A stretch of DNA of 64,000 nucleotides from Synaphobranchus kaupii (taxonomy: Eukaryota > Chordata > Actinopteri > Anguilliformes > Synaphobranchidae), in the NCBI GenBank assembly GCA_029718625.1, contig CM056380.1:99502926-99566925 (forward strand), read 5' to 3'. The position numbers were made by a program, and so were the translations under genes. The notes below the pieces were generated by a model. That model ran no database searches. It saw only the letters and a program-made list of their open reading frames with translations, and had not been told where the DNA came from. Position 1 is the stretch's first letter; each line of letters begins with the position of its first letter. This document shows, piece by piece, positions 1 through 13,364 of the stretch.

Positions 1-2400
1 TAAAGACTCAGCCATCTATCAAAATTAGCAAGGCAGCGAGCAGTTGTCCTTGTTATATTGTACATGACCGACATTCTGTAATTGCTCACCTTGTTTTCTG
101 ATCATAAGGAAGGGACACTCAATTTGAACTTTTATGTTGTATTTCATATGCACACTTTATGTACTGAGATTGGCTCATGGAATTTCCTATAAACTTGCAT
201 CTACCAAAACCAACTCTGTCAGTGTGTGAGAATAGGCCATCTAATTCCTGACAGATGAATATAGTAATATACTGTATAAACAGTCAAGAAAATAAGCTAA
301 CCCTGTTATTTACAAGATCAATGCTAATTTAATTTTGCAATTTTGTTGTCTATCTGTTATGTCACTGTGGTGCTTGGTGTATTGGAGCATGGGAAATTAT
401 TTGCCATGTTAGAGAATCACCCTCGAGAAGCATCGCAATCCTTTTCAAGTGCAAATGAAAAATATGTTAATTTTATCAACACAGATTTGTAGAGTTACTA
501 TAGATCATACATTCCTTAGCCTGTGATGTTATAGTAAAACAGGGTAGGTCATTGGGTTCCCAAGCCACTGTCTTTTTCTGTTGTCTTTTTTTTTTTTCTT
601 CCTCAGTGCCTGGTTTCATATTGTAAGCAGCATGTATTTGAAGAAGCAAGATTTTGCTCCCTGAAGAAGACCAGATTGGTTGAAACCTGTTGCTGCATAT
701 CACTAGTACCCATAGCCATTCACCATTTGCTCATTTTGCATCTGTTTGGTGAGCCACTCATGCATTCTGTGTCTTGCCTAGCTCAAACAGATGGTATCCT
801 TGTTTCACCAAATTCAGGTCGCTTGCCTGGTCAGGTCATTTGCATGGTTTGTGCACTTGCACAATTTTTTGAGAAATTTAAAGCTCCGCTGTTTCGATTT
901 TTCTGTGTTAAATACTACGACGCTAACTACCTGCCATGAAATTACCAGGCTACAGTAGGAATCTGTGATACGGTCTATGCAGTTCACCCATGTGTTTGTG
1001 CATCGTCATGAAAATGCTCTAAACTTTAATTTCAGTCAGCAATACCTGTAGTTAAAACTCTAGAGCTAGCAACATCTATTGTTTACAATCCACTGAAACT
1101 GCTTATTAAAATAGATTAAACATGGTTACCATTTTCATTGCATTCACATGACTGTATGATAGGACTTGTTTTTAGGATTCTCAGAAAAATTGTTAGGTTA
1201 CAAATCATGGCTTTTACAATGCCTACAATTAAGCAGTCCAATGGTTTATTCAAATATTTTTCCAGGCAACCTCAACTGGAAAATGGTCTACTGGTAGTCA
1301 GTTTTGCAGTCATATCTTCACATAAAATACGGGAATCATAAAAATATAATCTGGTTTATGACAACATAGCCTATTTAAGCAGATCACTGGTTATTTTTGG
1401 ATAATTTGTCTCAGTATTTCTGTGACAAATGATGTCTGTAACCTCTAGTGCAGTCTAAACTCTTTACTTTACTTTGTCTTTACAAACACATGACATTTGT
1501 AAATGTATTTACTATAAATAAGGGGCACATTTTTTATTTAGTAAGAACACACATTTAACGGTCTTTAAGCCATACTGTATGCACTGTGGTATTCACCAAA
1601 AGTGAGAATTGTATGTGTTGATGGCAGTCCCTTCCAGGACTCTGAGCCTCATAAGACACTGCAGAGGGCTTGTGTCTGTTCGAAGACTGTAAGGCACACC
1701 CATTATGGATGGTAATATTTACACAAAAAAACCCTGACAGTAGCCCTTACATCTTGCTGGCGTTTTGGTTTTAATGACAGAAAGATAATGGGAGAAAGAC
1801 CACAAGTTCCACCTTCTCAATGAATTAGTATGCAATACAAATATGCTCTCTTTGACATTGAATGGACATTAAAATAACTATGCTCCACAACAAAAGGCAG
1901 ATCCGTCCGATACAGCTGTCAGTCAAAGTCAGAGTCGGAATCGTTTTATCGATCAGCTGCAGCCTCAATTCAATCTAATTGCAATGTCTTTAAGTTGCGG
2001 TATAAAACTTCTGCAGACTTCTGCAAATCACCAGGAGACCATGACGAAACAAGCAATTATCGTCCCTGTAATTATGGCTGGCCTTAATAAATCACATGAG
2101 GTAGCTCAAATCCATTCGTCTGAATTCGCTCATCCCAGGTATTGCGGTCTCACATTTTGTGGAACTTCCAAAAATACAGATGCATTAAGGCTAACACCCG
2201 CTCCCCCCTCCTTTTTTCCCCACCACATTTCAGATGATTCAATGCAGGTGCCCAAAAGTGCTCCACTCAGTGCAGTTTTGTAAATATGCCCAGGCAGTTT
2301 AGAGCATGTGGCAATGTTTCTCCCATGATAGCATTTACCAACTGCAAATACTTAGTAAGTCTGGCCTTCTGCTGTGTTTTTTTATTTATTTATTTATTTA

Positions 2401-2468
<68 letters not shown>

Positions 2469-4407
2469 CCTGCACAATAATTTGAGTTCAGTGGCCAATG
2501 AAGTAGATGAAACAGTGGTGTAAGAACGGGGGCGCAATGTCAGACAGAGCGGTTTTGTTTATGTTGTCTATCTGCTAGAGATTTTAGTTACAAAAGGGAC
2601 TGAAGGGCTCTCGCTTTTCAAATCATGTTGCATTATGCAAAACATCACTTCATTTAATATTCTAATAACTAGGAAATAGTAATTAATTTGCTTGTGTATG
2701 CTTGTTTTAGGGTACGTACAATAGCAACATTCTGCCTATGAACAAAGGTACTTAACCTCTACGGCACACAATCTACGCTCTCTCATATTTCTTTTTACAG
2801 TAGCAGTAAAATATGGTGCATTAGAACCTATGATTTAAGCACTCCATACAACTCCAAACTCTCAAGAGTATAAATTAAACCCATTTTGCTTAAAAAGTGA
2901 AGATTTTAATAACTTCTCCTTAACACCGAGGAGTTGAAGACTTATACTTATTTTACATAATTACTTCAAAATGCTTCAGATATTATGTGGAGGTCTTTAG
3001 AAATTTATGGGTTTATAATGATAACCAACAGATAAAAGCATTACCTTTTTGAATCCATTTGAAAAACTGACATGGCAAAGTGCAAAAATTACCAACAATA
3101 AAACTGTCAAACTGGTTTCTAAACTCTATCTTCAATGTAAGACAGATTCCACTATACATTACAGCTCAAACTTTTCCATTAAGAAGAAAATAGAGGAAAC
3201 AAATGACAATACAAAGTGGATATCACAGGGACAAATGTAAAATGTCAACGCAAATGGGCTATTGCGCAACTCCAAGGGAATTTTGCAGTTCCTCAATGAA
3301 TGCAATCTTCTGATGAGCTCAAATAGCATTTTTCTTTTAACTGAAATGTGTGCAGGCCTGAACGTTTGAATGTGCGTGTGGATATTTCCTGTATTTTTAT
3401 GTTAAAACAAAATGTTATGTTCTGACGGGGTAAGTAAAGTATCAATTGTTTACTTGTTCACACTGTGCCCTTGCTGGCCTGTTTATGCTGAATATTGCTT
3501 TGTAAACAAAATATTACTCGCTCTGCACAACACCGTTCAGTGTGAGCCACAGTGCTTGCTGTGGATGAGAGCAGTTATTTTACATTTTGTTGGTTAATGA
3601 AGTCACTTTTGAAATGGAAACCAATAGCTATTGTTGATATCTTGCACATAGGTTTCAACCTCTGGAGAGAGCTGCCCTTATTTCCATGCCTGCCATTATC
3701 TATTAAAATCATTAGCCACCACAGTTATTTGTCTGATCCAAGTTTATTTCATTCCTGAATTTAGCTTTTCACATAATGACTGTGTACATACAAATTCAGC
3801 AAGGTGCTCATTTTAACAGTTAAACAGTCACTGAGACACCCCACAGAGTTACAACCGAGTGCAGGAGAAATACATAGATATATAGCCTACCACAATTTTC
3901 TAAATTATGAGTCGTGTTGCATGAGCTTGTGCCATTTTTTTAATGCAGTTTTTCTGTCTTACTAGCCTACATAACAGCTTTCATAGCCTAATTAAGCTAC
4001 ATGAGCATTAATGTATGGTTAGCTCTCAAATTGGGATATTTTTTTAGTAGCCTAACAGTTAACGTTGTTAAAGACTGTAATTAATTTACAATTAAACATG
4101 TACCTTTGCTAAATTGAGCCATAGCCACCACATTAAAATGTCACATTAAAATGTTTATACGGGCAAACCGTATGGGTTGACACCTATGCTTGCAGGTAGT
4201 GTAATTGCCTACAGCCTTTGTAAAATGAGTAGGCGTGGGTAACTACTTGGACAGCTACTTGAGTTTCTGTTTGCTGGCCACATCATTACAAGCTCAAATG
4301 GGGGCTCGGCAGCAGCTTGAGAGAGAGAGAAGCCGCTGTGAGTAGAAATAAGCTTTTAGTGGGGAACAAAAAGCTGGGGTGTGGTTTGATACCTGGAGCT
4401 CAGCCCC
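1..4407. other. Intergenic AT-rich DNA
   Basis: No coding exon, RNA gene or recognisable transposon end could be supported here. Open frames are short, lack similarity to anything I recognise, and overlap on both strands. The stretch holds one long (TG)n tract (listed separately) preceded by a short TTTA run. It may belong to a neighbouring gene's intron or flank, but nothing visible decides that. Confidence 0.6.
2405..2467. repeat. (TG)n microsatellite
   Basis: About 31 uninterrupted TG dinucleotides follow a TTTA tetranucleotide run at 2378-2404. This is a typical vertebrate microsatellite. The 64-residue frame across it, ending in alternating Val-Cys, is an artefact of the repeat. Confidence 0.97.
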
Positions 4408-5218
4408 TATAGAGTACTCAAGTGAATACGTCACACTGGTTTTGGAAGTAAATTCCCCATTCATTTACAGCGTAGACATTAACTAAAACTTACTTTTAAA
4501 CCATTTCTAGTGATTATGTCTTACCGTCAATTTCCTGGATTGTTCAATATAACGCCCGTTCGCAAACTATGTTGTTTTTCTGGACTAGCTTCGAGTATAT
4601 TTCACGTTTTAGTATTTTTTTGTGAATACACCAGTGCTGGCACTGTTAAAAAACTCGATGTCCCATAATTCCCTCCGGATGAGCAGCGTTGTCTCCAAAC
4701 GTTGTCATATAACGTTAGCCAGCAGTAGCACACAGCTCCGTTTTTTTCTGACGTTAGCTAGCTAGCTTGAAAGACTAAAAGCTAGAATTGCTTTATGTGG
4801 TTAACCGTAGCATAGTATCTGACCTTGTCGGGCGGGCTTCTCAACTTAGCAAGCTAACGTTAGCTCGTCATCAGCGGCAGTACTCTGCCAAAAATGTCCA
4901 GACAGACGAGATGATTATATCTTATTGGTCGAGAACCACCCCCGTGCGTTGCAGTACTGGATATGTAGTCTGTTAAAGTGGACTACAAGTCGAACTACAG
5001 TCATTAGTCCATTACTTTAAAAAATTTAAATTGGAACATGCGATATATGGTCTATATCCTTATACCACACAGGCTAATCCAGGAACGTTTCGGCTCATTC
5101 TATAAATCAGATTTAGAAATAGTCGATAGTCTCCAAACCCCGTTCTATCTGTCATAGGGAATTTACTTCCGAAACCAGACTCCGCCCATGTCTGACGTAC
5201 TCACTTGAGTACTCTATA
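4408..5218. mobile_element. Non-autonomous DNA element, TATAGAGTACTC ends
   Basis: Both ends carry an inverted repeat. The left end reads TATAGAGTACTCAAGTGA, and the right end is its reverse complement at 5201-5218. Farther in, GGTTTTGGAAGTAAATTCCC on the left pairs with GGGAATTTACTTCCGAAACC on the right, so the TIR is about 60 bp and imperfect. TATA lies at both edges and may be the target duplication or part of the TIR. The interior contains repeated GTTAGCTAGC-like motifs and no transposase. Family unknown; a MITE is the best description. Confidence 0.7.
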
Positions 5219-5361
5219 TTGAGTACTCTATACCTTATCATGCCCAGATTTTGCCATTTTTCGAATTTCAAAAGCGGGCGGGGTCTAGCAAAACCAGCGT
5301 GTTTTGTTACCCTTTAAGTGGTAAAGTTGCTTCAAGTAATGGAGTACGGCATAATAGGTTA

Positions 5362-5388
5362 TCATTATTATTATTATTATTATTATTT
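5362..5388. repeat. (ATT)n microsatellite
   Basis: Eight or nine consecutive ATT/TTA units, producing poly-Leu and poly-Tyr frames that are not genes. Confidence 0.9.
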
Positions 5389-6954
5389 TTTAAATCACAC
5401 TTCTGTGGATGTACCCTGCCGGGGTACCCACAACAGTAAACATGTTATATTAAGAGATGAAAGAGTGGGGGTTGAGGTCAGCAGCGTGATATTTGGGGCA
5501 AAGTGGCCCAGTACAGGAAGAAAATCATAAAACATGAGTCAACCATTGCCAAAATAGAATAGAAAAAAATGAAATATCTCCTTTTCCTGCTAGAACAGCA
5601 ACATTGGTCAGGGAATGCACCATTTTCCAGCCTGCGGCAGTAGATTCTCAGAGAGAAATTGCTGGTTTGCTTTTAACATGGAGAACGAAGATGCAGCCCG
5701 GGTCGGCCTTGCAGGGCGCACAAAAAATAAAATAAAATAAAAACACAATAAAGCTGGCCTTTTAATGACATAGACATTCATCAAATATCAAAGGACTGTG
5801 ATGGCTCTCTGTTCTGTTTCATGCAGATGGGGAAGGTGAAATCAAAGGACAAACTGCAGACCCACATGCAGCATCTGCATCTGAGTGCATCAGGCAAGCA
5901 GGCCTCAAAAGACCAAGCAAATCTCGTACAGTGTGTGGCCCCAAAGTGAGGTTTCAATCACTCAATGTGCAATGGTTTCTGTCCACATTGGACCAATCAA
6001 ATAATTGGAACTATTTATGGGGAGACCTCATTTCCGTCGTTAATTCTTATTGGTCCAGATTGAGTGTTAATAATAAATATGAATTGGAGTCCCTTTATTT
6101 CAAAGCGAGCTAGTTACCATACAGTGAGCCATACAGGACAGGCTCATCTCATAGCTGCTGTGCAAACAGGAGTCTGCAAAGGAGAAAGATTTGCTGTCAT
6201 CTAAGGACACGTGCATCACATCCGTTCATTAAGCAGGGCCTTCCACAGGTTTGTATAAAAGGCTGACATTTCTGCTTTGGGGATCATCTCTCTGCACCAT
6301 AACCAGACATCACATTATCACTGACTGCATGATGATACCTGCACGAAGAAAGAACAAACACTCCACCAACAGTGCTTTAACAACCTGCTACTGATACGTA
6401 GGGAGCAGATTAATGCGAGCAGCGATGTTTTGCACAGCTGAAGTCCACATTAAACAGGATGGCTGCTGTTTGTGTCGTATGTTCTCAACAGAAAGAGTCC
6501 ATTCAAAACACTTTCAAAGAATGAACCCAGCAAAACTATTTTTAATGACTTAAACTCAGAGGAAAAACAAAAACAGAAATAAACTATTTTAATATTTTTT
6601 TCAGGATGGCTCTGATGCTTCTGAGTATAGATTTGACCTTCTAAAGGAATCTCCCCTTGCCGGCACATCACCAGAACCTGTGTGAGTATTAAAATACCAT
6701 CCTGCTGAAGCTGCACTGTTGTTTTTCTGGGAGAAGCATTAGGATGGGGATGAGTGATTGGGCTGGCGTAGAGAGCAGATCATGGTTAATATTATCCTGG
6801 GCGACTGCATCACACACACACAGCACCGTTTCAGGAACAGGAAGTAGACGAGCCGGAATCCAGTCCACACACATGCATGCTCACACACATAAAAGCGCAT
6901 GCAGGCATGTGCACACACATGGTCCACCACTTTAACAACCTGCTAAAAACTGCA

Positions 6955-6998
6955 TGTCTGTCTGTCTGTCTGTCTGTCGGTTGCTCTCTCTCTCTCTC
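6955..6998. repeat. (GTCT)n followed by (CT)n microsatellite
   Basis: Six GTCT units run to about 6978, then CGGTTG, then about seven CT units. A compound microsatellite with no coding significance. Confidence 0.92.
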
Positions 6999-7924
6999 AT
7001 TGCCAAAGCAAATTATATAAATAAAAGATTAACAGTAACCAAACAATAACTGTCCTCTGATTATGAATAAAATAATAATAAAATACATTAAAAAAAAAAT
7101 AATAATAATAATCAATAATGATGATGATAGAAAGGATAATTATGATTATGTAAATGAGATGTAGTCGAGATGGCAGTGTTTTCACAGCCTTTTTCCTTGG
7201 GAAGCCATGTTTGCCGATGTCAGCCTTTCCCGATGGCCAAGCTGTGCTCAGGAAGCCTGTACTTCGCCAAGGTAGTTCTTTTTTTTTTTAATCAGTAACC
7301 GTGGTCAGATAGTCTGCCACAGTGTACTGTCTTTTAAGGGCCAAATAGCATTGCATTTTGCATTGTGCTTGTGTGTCCCTATAGGTGATGCAGTTTTGTT
7401 TGTGTTGTGCTATAATGTGGTTGACTCAAATTGAATGAATGTTGATGTTGCCCTGAGGCTTTAAGGTGTTAGGGGAGGTTAGTGGACGGAGCCATGTGAG
7501 AGGACTCTTTCTTGTGCTCAGCTCTTGGTATTGCAGGGCTTTTTAATGATAAGAGTGGGGGTTGCTAGTTTTTAGATGCTTCCAAAATTTTATTTTTGCA
7601 TTTTTATTAGTAATGGATATTGGCCTAATGGCATAGGATATTGGCCTCTGCCCTGCATGCATTGTTTGTAGGTTTTCTCTGTACCTAATAGATTTTTACA
7701 AAACTTTTGGTTTACAACAATTGGTTTACAATTGGTTTTTATTAGAAACAGATTACTGATTTTGTTACCAAATTTTGATTGGAATTTCTAGCTGGATTTA
7801 ATGTTTTACGTCACAGAATGCTCTGCGTGCTTTCAGTTCATTCCTGTAGAACATTATCAAACATAAATAATTATAATTTGTACAGTGTTCAATTTCTTTT
7901 CTCTCTATTGTGAGATATATCTCT

Positions 7925-7952
<28 letters not shown>
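7925..7952. repeat. (CA)n microsatellite
   Basis: Fourteen CA units, followed to about 8160 by a looser CACATA-rich tract that generates spurious His/Thr/Tyr-rich frames on both strands. Confidence 0.95.
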
Positions 7953-7956
<4 letters not shown>

Positions 7957-10310
7957 CATCAAGATAATATACAAACACATGCATAAAAGCAGATGCACAT
8001 ATGCAGATATACACAAGCAAATATATAAACACACAAAAATGCACATGCTCTCCCAGTCCTACATATCCATATATAAATACATAAAAACATACTCACATAA
8101 ATGCACACACATATCATACACGTGCACATACACACATAGATATACATGCATACTTGCATGTGCACATGCACAGTAAACTGTCAGTGAGCAAGCAGAAGGA
8201 CATCATTATTACAAATAAAATAGTCAACCACGTTTTCAGTTCACCCTTGAACAATAAGTTGAAGTAACGCAATAGTCTTCTCCCATTGGACACTGCGACT
8301 CGAATTACCAATATAAAAACACATGACTCCAAAAATGGCCCTATGGAAAGTATTGAGCTTTCAGATGGGTGGTATTAATTAGTCATTAGGAGGCTAAGCC
8401 ATGAAGCTGACTGTATATAGCATAAAAATGTGATTATTTAAGTTTTTCTGGAATCTGGGGAAAACCAAAGGAAAGGAAAGCTGGAAAGCCATGGAAAGCT
8501 CTTAAACAGGCATTCTGTCTGGCCCCAACCTTTGGGAAACACCTTGTAATGTTTTTTTTTTTGTTTTTTTTTTTACACGCTCTTGTATTAATCATGTCAG
8601 AAAGACTTAACTGCCAGCCCTGTGTGTATCTGAACCACACACCTCAGACTCAATGGTACTCCTCTCATGTGTAATGCCCACTTATTCCTCCCATTCATTC
8701 CTGTGGCTGACAACTGGCATGGACCCACACTTTCATTAATAGCATACACGGCCTCCTGGCTTGCACTAATACAAGCACTCTGTTACCTAATTATTTAAAT
8801 CTAGAATCTGCTCACAAATGGACTTATAAACTGCCTTGCTCTTTCACAAGGGCTTAGGAACACTTTTAATTTCATACACACAACAACAAAAAAGAAACAC
8901 CAATGGTAAACACTGCCAATTAGCGCCGGCCCTAGCCTTTGAGGGTATTTGAGCAGGAATCGATTTGGAGACCCACCAAACAACCCACCCCCTCCCAAAT
9001 CCAAATAGACTGTCTTATAGGCTAAACAACACACATACAAATTTCAAAAAAGCACAACTAAAGAGCGACCTGTTTACAGCCACAATACATTTACATATCT
9101 GCTCTATCTACTGTTTTAATGTGTATCCCTGAATCAACCCCTAATGCTATATGTATGGTTTATGATTTAGCCTTTTCTTTGATCTGGTTAAGTTTGAAGG
9201 ATGTGGTAAGGTTATATTATACTTGGAAAAGAGCTGTATAATATCTGAATATGTATATTTAAATGTATATGAGGCAGGCATAATTCATCAGACACAAACC
9301 ATTGTAGCTGTACCACTGGCATAGACATGGGTGGGCCACAGCCACCTAAATGCTATCCTCCTTGCCCACCCATTTATCTTGAACCAGATCCAGTTGTGAA
9401 TGTAGTGGAAATCTATGTCATCTACATAGCATGCCTTTACTTTTTTAATAATCACTGTGTTAAAAAAATAATAATAATTACGTTGCCGCTTGTCTTAGTT
9501 CCAACAGTCTCCAGAGCTTTCACGTGTCTTACCATTTTAAGTCATTTAAATCATTCTATATTTCTGACCAATAAGAAAGTTTCATGAATGGGGAGGTGAA
9601 TGTGATGCAATTAGTTATCATGCCGCTGTCAGAAATCCTTCAAATGTATCTAAAAATGTGCCAGAGATTTATACACCGTGACTACTCTGGTTATTGCAAG
9701 TAAGATAGCCGCTAGCTTATTAGTCAGTTTTCAGCGGCTTAGCTAACATGGCTAAACAAATAGCCAATCAATTTTTTTTTTAAAGCCACGCATGGAAGAG
9801 AGTGGGTCGAACTTTGCTTTACCAAGAAAGCAGAGCATGCGAGCGAGCAAGATATTAAAATCAAAAAGGGAAGTAAACTACAGTAAAGAATAGGGATGCA
9901 GTGCAGCCTACTGTAAAGTCTGCAGATAGGTTCCGGAGGTGCATACAGAGTTCATGTTCATAAGAGAAAGATTTAAATGGAAGCATTTTAGGCAGGCTCC
10001 TTCAAAACATGAGAAGAGCCAACAGCAGCATGTAGCACATGCCAAATCAGTGCAATCTTGGGAGGGTGCTACATCACCTGCGTGGTGATGCTATCAACAT
10101 TTCAACATTTCCACACAGTAAAGCCCCAAACTTGGGATATTTTTGCAATTTTTCTCTTTTTTTTTCCTGCCAAATTGATGAAAAATTATCCATACCCTCA
10201 AATAATAATTATCCCCATTGGATAACAACAGCTGATCTGCTAATGACAACGTCTCATCATACTACTCTGACTCGTCAAAGTCAGGATAACTAGGTAAACT
10301 ACATATTTCC

Positions 10311-10554
10311 TGGATCATAGACTCCGTGTCCGCAAGTGTGAAAAATTTGAAGGTTATATGCAGAACTACTGAAGATCTATGTTATAAAGCAGTGTACCCT
10401 GTTGTGCCTTAGTGTCTCCAAATCTATCCAAGATGACTAAATTGTGCACTGCTGTAAATCATAAAATAATCATATGTTTAACTACAAATCAATCACTTTT
10501 GCATAATTTTCAAGTGGGAATTACTATCTTTTCATCAGTATAGGGGGATAAATA
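10311..10554. repeat. Unclassified interspersed repeat, copy 1
   Basis: Two blocks recur elsewhere in the window. One, around 10311-10405 (TTTCCTGGATCAT, AGAACTACT, GCAGTGTACCCTGTTG), reappears at about 39195-39280. The other, around 10483-10550 (CACTTTTGCATAATTTTCAAGTG, CTTTTCATCAGTA), reappears at about 43595-43665. In both places a hairpin-bearing Tc1-like element lies next to or inside the repeat. Class unknown. Confidence 0.6.
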
Positions 10555-11000
10555 TAGTTGAAGTCGGAAGTTTACATACACTTAGGTTGAAGTCATTAAA
10601 ACTCATTTTTAACCATTCCACAGATTTCATGTTAGCGAACTATAGAGTTGGCAAGTCAGTTAGGACATCTACTTTGTGCATGACAAAAGTAATTTTTCCA
10701 ACAATTGTTTACAGACATATTATTTCACTTTTAATTCACTATATCACAATTCCAGTGGGTCAGACATTTAACATACACTAATTTGACTGTGCCTTTAAAT
10801 TTTTTATATTTGGTCACATATCCTTTGCATGCCATGTCCTCCTGATATCTGTGACCCAACAACATCAAAAGACTCTTGATACATTATTTTCTGGTACTCT
10901 TATAAGCGATACTATAACATCTCTGCATTTGAATGGATCTCTATGAGAATTGGGGGGTGGGACTAGATTTAGCTGTAAATTATGCTGGAACAGTATGAAC
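10555..11000. mobile_element. Sleeping Beauty-like Tc1 end joined to half a hairpin core
   Basis: The left end follows a TA and reads TAGTTGAAGTCGGAAGTTTA, one base away from the terminal repeat of salmonid-type Tc1 elements such as Sleeping Beauty as I remember it. The two-part inverted/direct repeat layout is also present: a second AAGTTTACATACACTAA-like block occurs near 10764-10783, followed by TTGACTGTGCCTTTAAA. Just after that, normal Tc1 sequence is replaced by the left arm of the hairpin core (TTTGGTCACATATCCTTTGC, GCGATACTATAACATCTCTG). The copy stops near 11000 without the second arm or right TIR, so it is truncated and non-autonomous. Confidence 0.75.
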
Positions 11001-11056
11001 CCCGTGAACATGGGGAGTTTGCTCTACATGGCATGCATAGCTATTTCTGACATAAT

Positions 11057-11420
11057 GGGCCCTATCTTACACCCGGCGCAAAGCAGCGCTAACCCAAACG
11101 CAAGTGTCTTTGCTATCTTACACCCGGCGCTAGGTCCATAATAACACCTAACGCTTACGTCCTTTAACTAGCATGTATTCTTGTGCCATCACAAGTGAAC
11201 TGGGCATGTTGGTCTTAAGATGAGGAGTGGCCAGGATTCTTTTTGGCGTATTGCTATCTTGAGCCAGCAGAAAGCGCTTGCGCTAGAACCACCACAAACC
11301 TGGTCTAAAGTCATGTCGCAGTTGTTTACATGTTATTTTAACGGCGCATATAAGTGCGTCTACATAGGCGTGTGCACAACGCGCATACCCTCCTGTCTGT
11401 TACACACAGGGGCGTGCACA
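11057..11420. mobile_element. Left part of a GGGCCCTATC-ended DNA repeat
   Basis: The copy begins GGGCCCTATCTTACACCCGG, and the block CTATCTTACACCCGGCGC occurs twice (about 11061 and 11114), which gives the end a tandem structure. Similar GC-rich ends are widespread in teleost DNA transposons. A separate fragment resembling the opposite end lies at about 15985-16150. No transposase frame is recognisable downstream to about 11900, and the inner boundary is uncertain. Superfamily not assigned. Confidence 0.5.
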
Positions 11421-12052
11421 AGCATGACTAAAATATCTAGATCACAATGTGAAATATTATTATTGTGTAGGCTATATCAAAAATGCATAATAATAAAAGG
11501 TTCCATAGAGCAGCATGTGGGACGTCCCATCTGCGGATGTGGCCACTGAGCCCACGTATAACCCAATAACAGAACTGCAATGTTATCCCTGTCCCCATTT
11601 GCTTAATGTCTTCTGTTCAGTATTCTCTGTGATAGCACAAGCAGGTAGGAACACCAATTCCACCGTCTGCTGTATCTGTAATCCGCTTGCTTACATCCCA
11701 CAAAAAAAAAAACTGAGAAAAATCAATGAACCGGGCCAATCTTATTGTCAAAGTGATGCAGTAAATACACTTACCTTCAACCTTGCTGGCATCCAGTCTC
11801 TCTTGGAGGTAATTAAAGAATGGAGATCAGAGTCTGCCATGGAAAACAAAAGAAAGCTAGTTTCAGCACTAAGGTTGAGATACGCACTGCAGCATATTTT
11901 GAGGTATATTATATAATACATCATTTATGAAATCATGATGGGCTACATATGCAAGAAAGATGGAGTGAACAAGATACGTACATGCATGTAGGGTTTTACA
12001 TGTAATATAATATAATATATATATACTGTATATATATATATACACACACGCA
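11421..12052. other. Unassigned DNA beyond the GGGCCC repeat
   Basis: This may be internal sequence of the preceding repeat. It contains a 133-codon open frame at 11515-11916 (+) with no recognisable domain and, near 11999-12042, an AT-rich (TA)n tract. Nothing here could be supported as a gene. Confidence 0.4.
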
Positions 12053-13116
12053 CAGTTGCACTCAAAATTATTCAACCCCCTTCACTTTTTGCACACTTTG
12101 TGTTGTAGATTTAATTTTAAATGGATAAAATTGCCCATCAATCTACACTCAATAACCCATCATGACAAAGTGAAAACATGTTTTTAGAAATTTATGTAAA
12201 TGTATTAAAAATCAAAAACTGAAATATCTCATGTGCATAAGTATTCAAACCCTTTGTAAAGTATGATATTTGATATAGAATGAAGTAATCATTTTTAATA
12301 TATGGTCGAATATCCTTTGCATCCTGAAGTCTGTGGCCCATCAACATCAAAATACTTTTGATATCTTATTTTCAGGTACTGTTACAAGCGATAATATAAC
12401 CACTCTGCATTTGAATGGATTTCTATGGGAATTGGGGGGTGAGACTAGATTCAGCTGTAAATTACACTGGTACAGTATGGAACACATGACTGGCGAAATG
12501 GCTGTAAGTTATCAAGTTATCATTTTCCTATAGAACTCTATGGGGAAAAAGTCAGGAGAAGAAACCCTTAAAATGATCCATCCATATCTACTCCATATCT
12601 GGCCGTAGAGTGATGGTTTGGGGCACGTTTGATACCTTAGACCCTTGATGACTTACAGCCATTTCACCAGTCACGTGTTCCATACTGTACCAACATAATT
12701 TACAGCTGAATCTAATCTCACCCCCAATTCCCATAGAGATCCATTCAAATGCAGAGAGGTTATAGTATCGCTTGTAACAGTACCTGAAAATAAGATATCA
12801 AGAGTCTTTTGATGTTGATGGGTCACAGACTTCAGAAAGTAACAGCATGCAACCAAATGCGACCAAATATGAAATATGATACTTTAAAAATACATTCAAG
12901 CAAAGGGTTTGAATACTTATGCACATGAGATATTTCAGTTTTTGATTTTTAATACATTTGCAAAAATTTCTAAAAACATGTTTTCACTTTGTCATTATGG
13001 GCTATTGAGTGTAGATTGATGGGCAAAAATAGCAATTTTATCCATTTAAAATTAAATCTACAACACAATAAAGTGTGCAAAAAGTGAAGGGGGTTGAATA
13101 ATTTTGAGTGCAACTG
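12053..13116. mobile_element. Hairpin Tc1-like MITE, type B ends
   Basis: The left end CAGTTGCACTCAAAATTATT (12053) is matched by its reverse complement ending at 13116, followed by TA. The arms are complementary for several hundred bases, giving a near-complete foldback of 1064 bp. The outer part is a Tc1-type TIR, and the inner part is the hairpin core (GCGATACTATAACC..., GGGAATTGGGGGGTG..., ATCCATCCATATCTACTCC). The left arm of the core is shortened near 12505-12520 relative to other copies. There is no transposase. The left flank is CA instead of TA, probably by mutation. Confidence 0.88.
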
Positions 13117-13147
13117 TACATATGCATATACAGTACAAATACATGTA

Positions 13148-13358
13148 CAGACGGGTGAAAAATTTAAGTAAAAACCAACATAAAGTGTCTTAGTAAGGTG
13201 TTGGGCCACCACAAGCCGCCAGAACAGCTTCAATGCGCCTTGGAATAGATTCTACCTCTAGTCTAGCATATATTCTAATATCAGGAATCATCATGGCCCA
13301 ACACCTTACTAAGACACTTTATGCACGTTGGGTTTTCTTTTAATTTGTCGCCCGTCTG
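13148..13358. mobile_element. Small TA-flanked MITE, CAGACGGG ends
   Basis: TA sits on both sides. The left end CAGACGGGTGAAAAATTTAA pairs with the right end ending CGCCCGTCTG. A second inverted pair lies inside (AAGTGTCTTAGTAAGGTGTT against AACACCTTACTAAGACACTT). The centre (TGGGCCACCACAAGCCGCC) resembles subterminal sequence of fish Tc1 elements. At 211 bp it has no coding capacity. Confidence 0.85.
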
Positions 13359-13364
13359 TATATA

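Larger units (their letters stand above)
5219..10554. other. Intergenic DNA with simple repeats
   Basis: No supported gene. It contains an (ATT)n tract, (GTCT)n/(CT)n, AAT-rich sequence near 7060-7135, (CA)n, and runs of T near 8550-8573. From about 10311 it enters a segment that recurs near 39200 and 43600 (listed separately). Frames in this stretch are short and compositionally biased. Confidence 0.6.

Noticed and set aside
2286..2480. Frame with alternating Val-Cys
   Set aside because: It is the translation of the (TG)n microsatellite.
7910..8176. His/Thr/Tyr-rich frames on both strands
   Set aside because: They arise from CACATA-type low-complexity DNA.
12333..12856. Short frames such as those containing 'HQHQNTFDILFSGTVTSD' recurring in several places
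   Set aside because: The recurrence reflects the hairpin core, on both strands and in copies with indels. No selection for a frame is evident.
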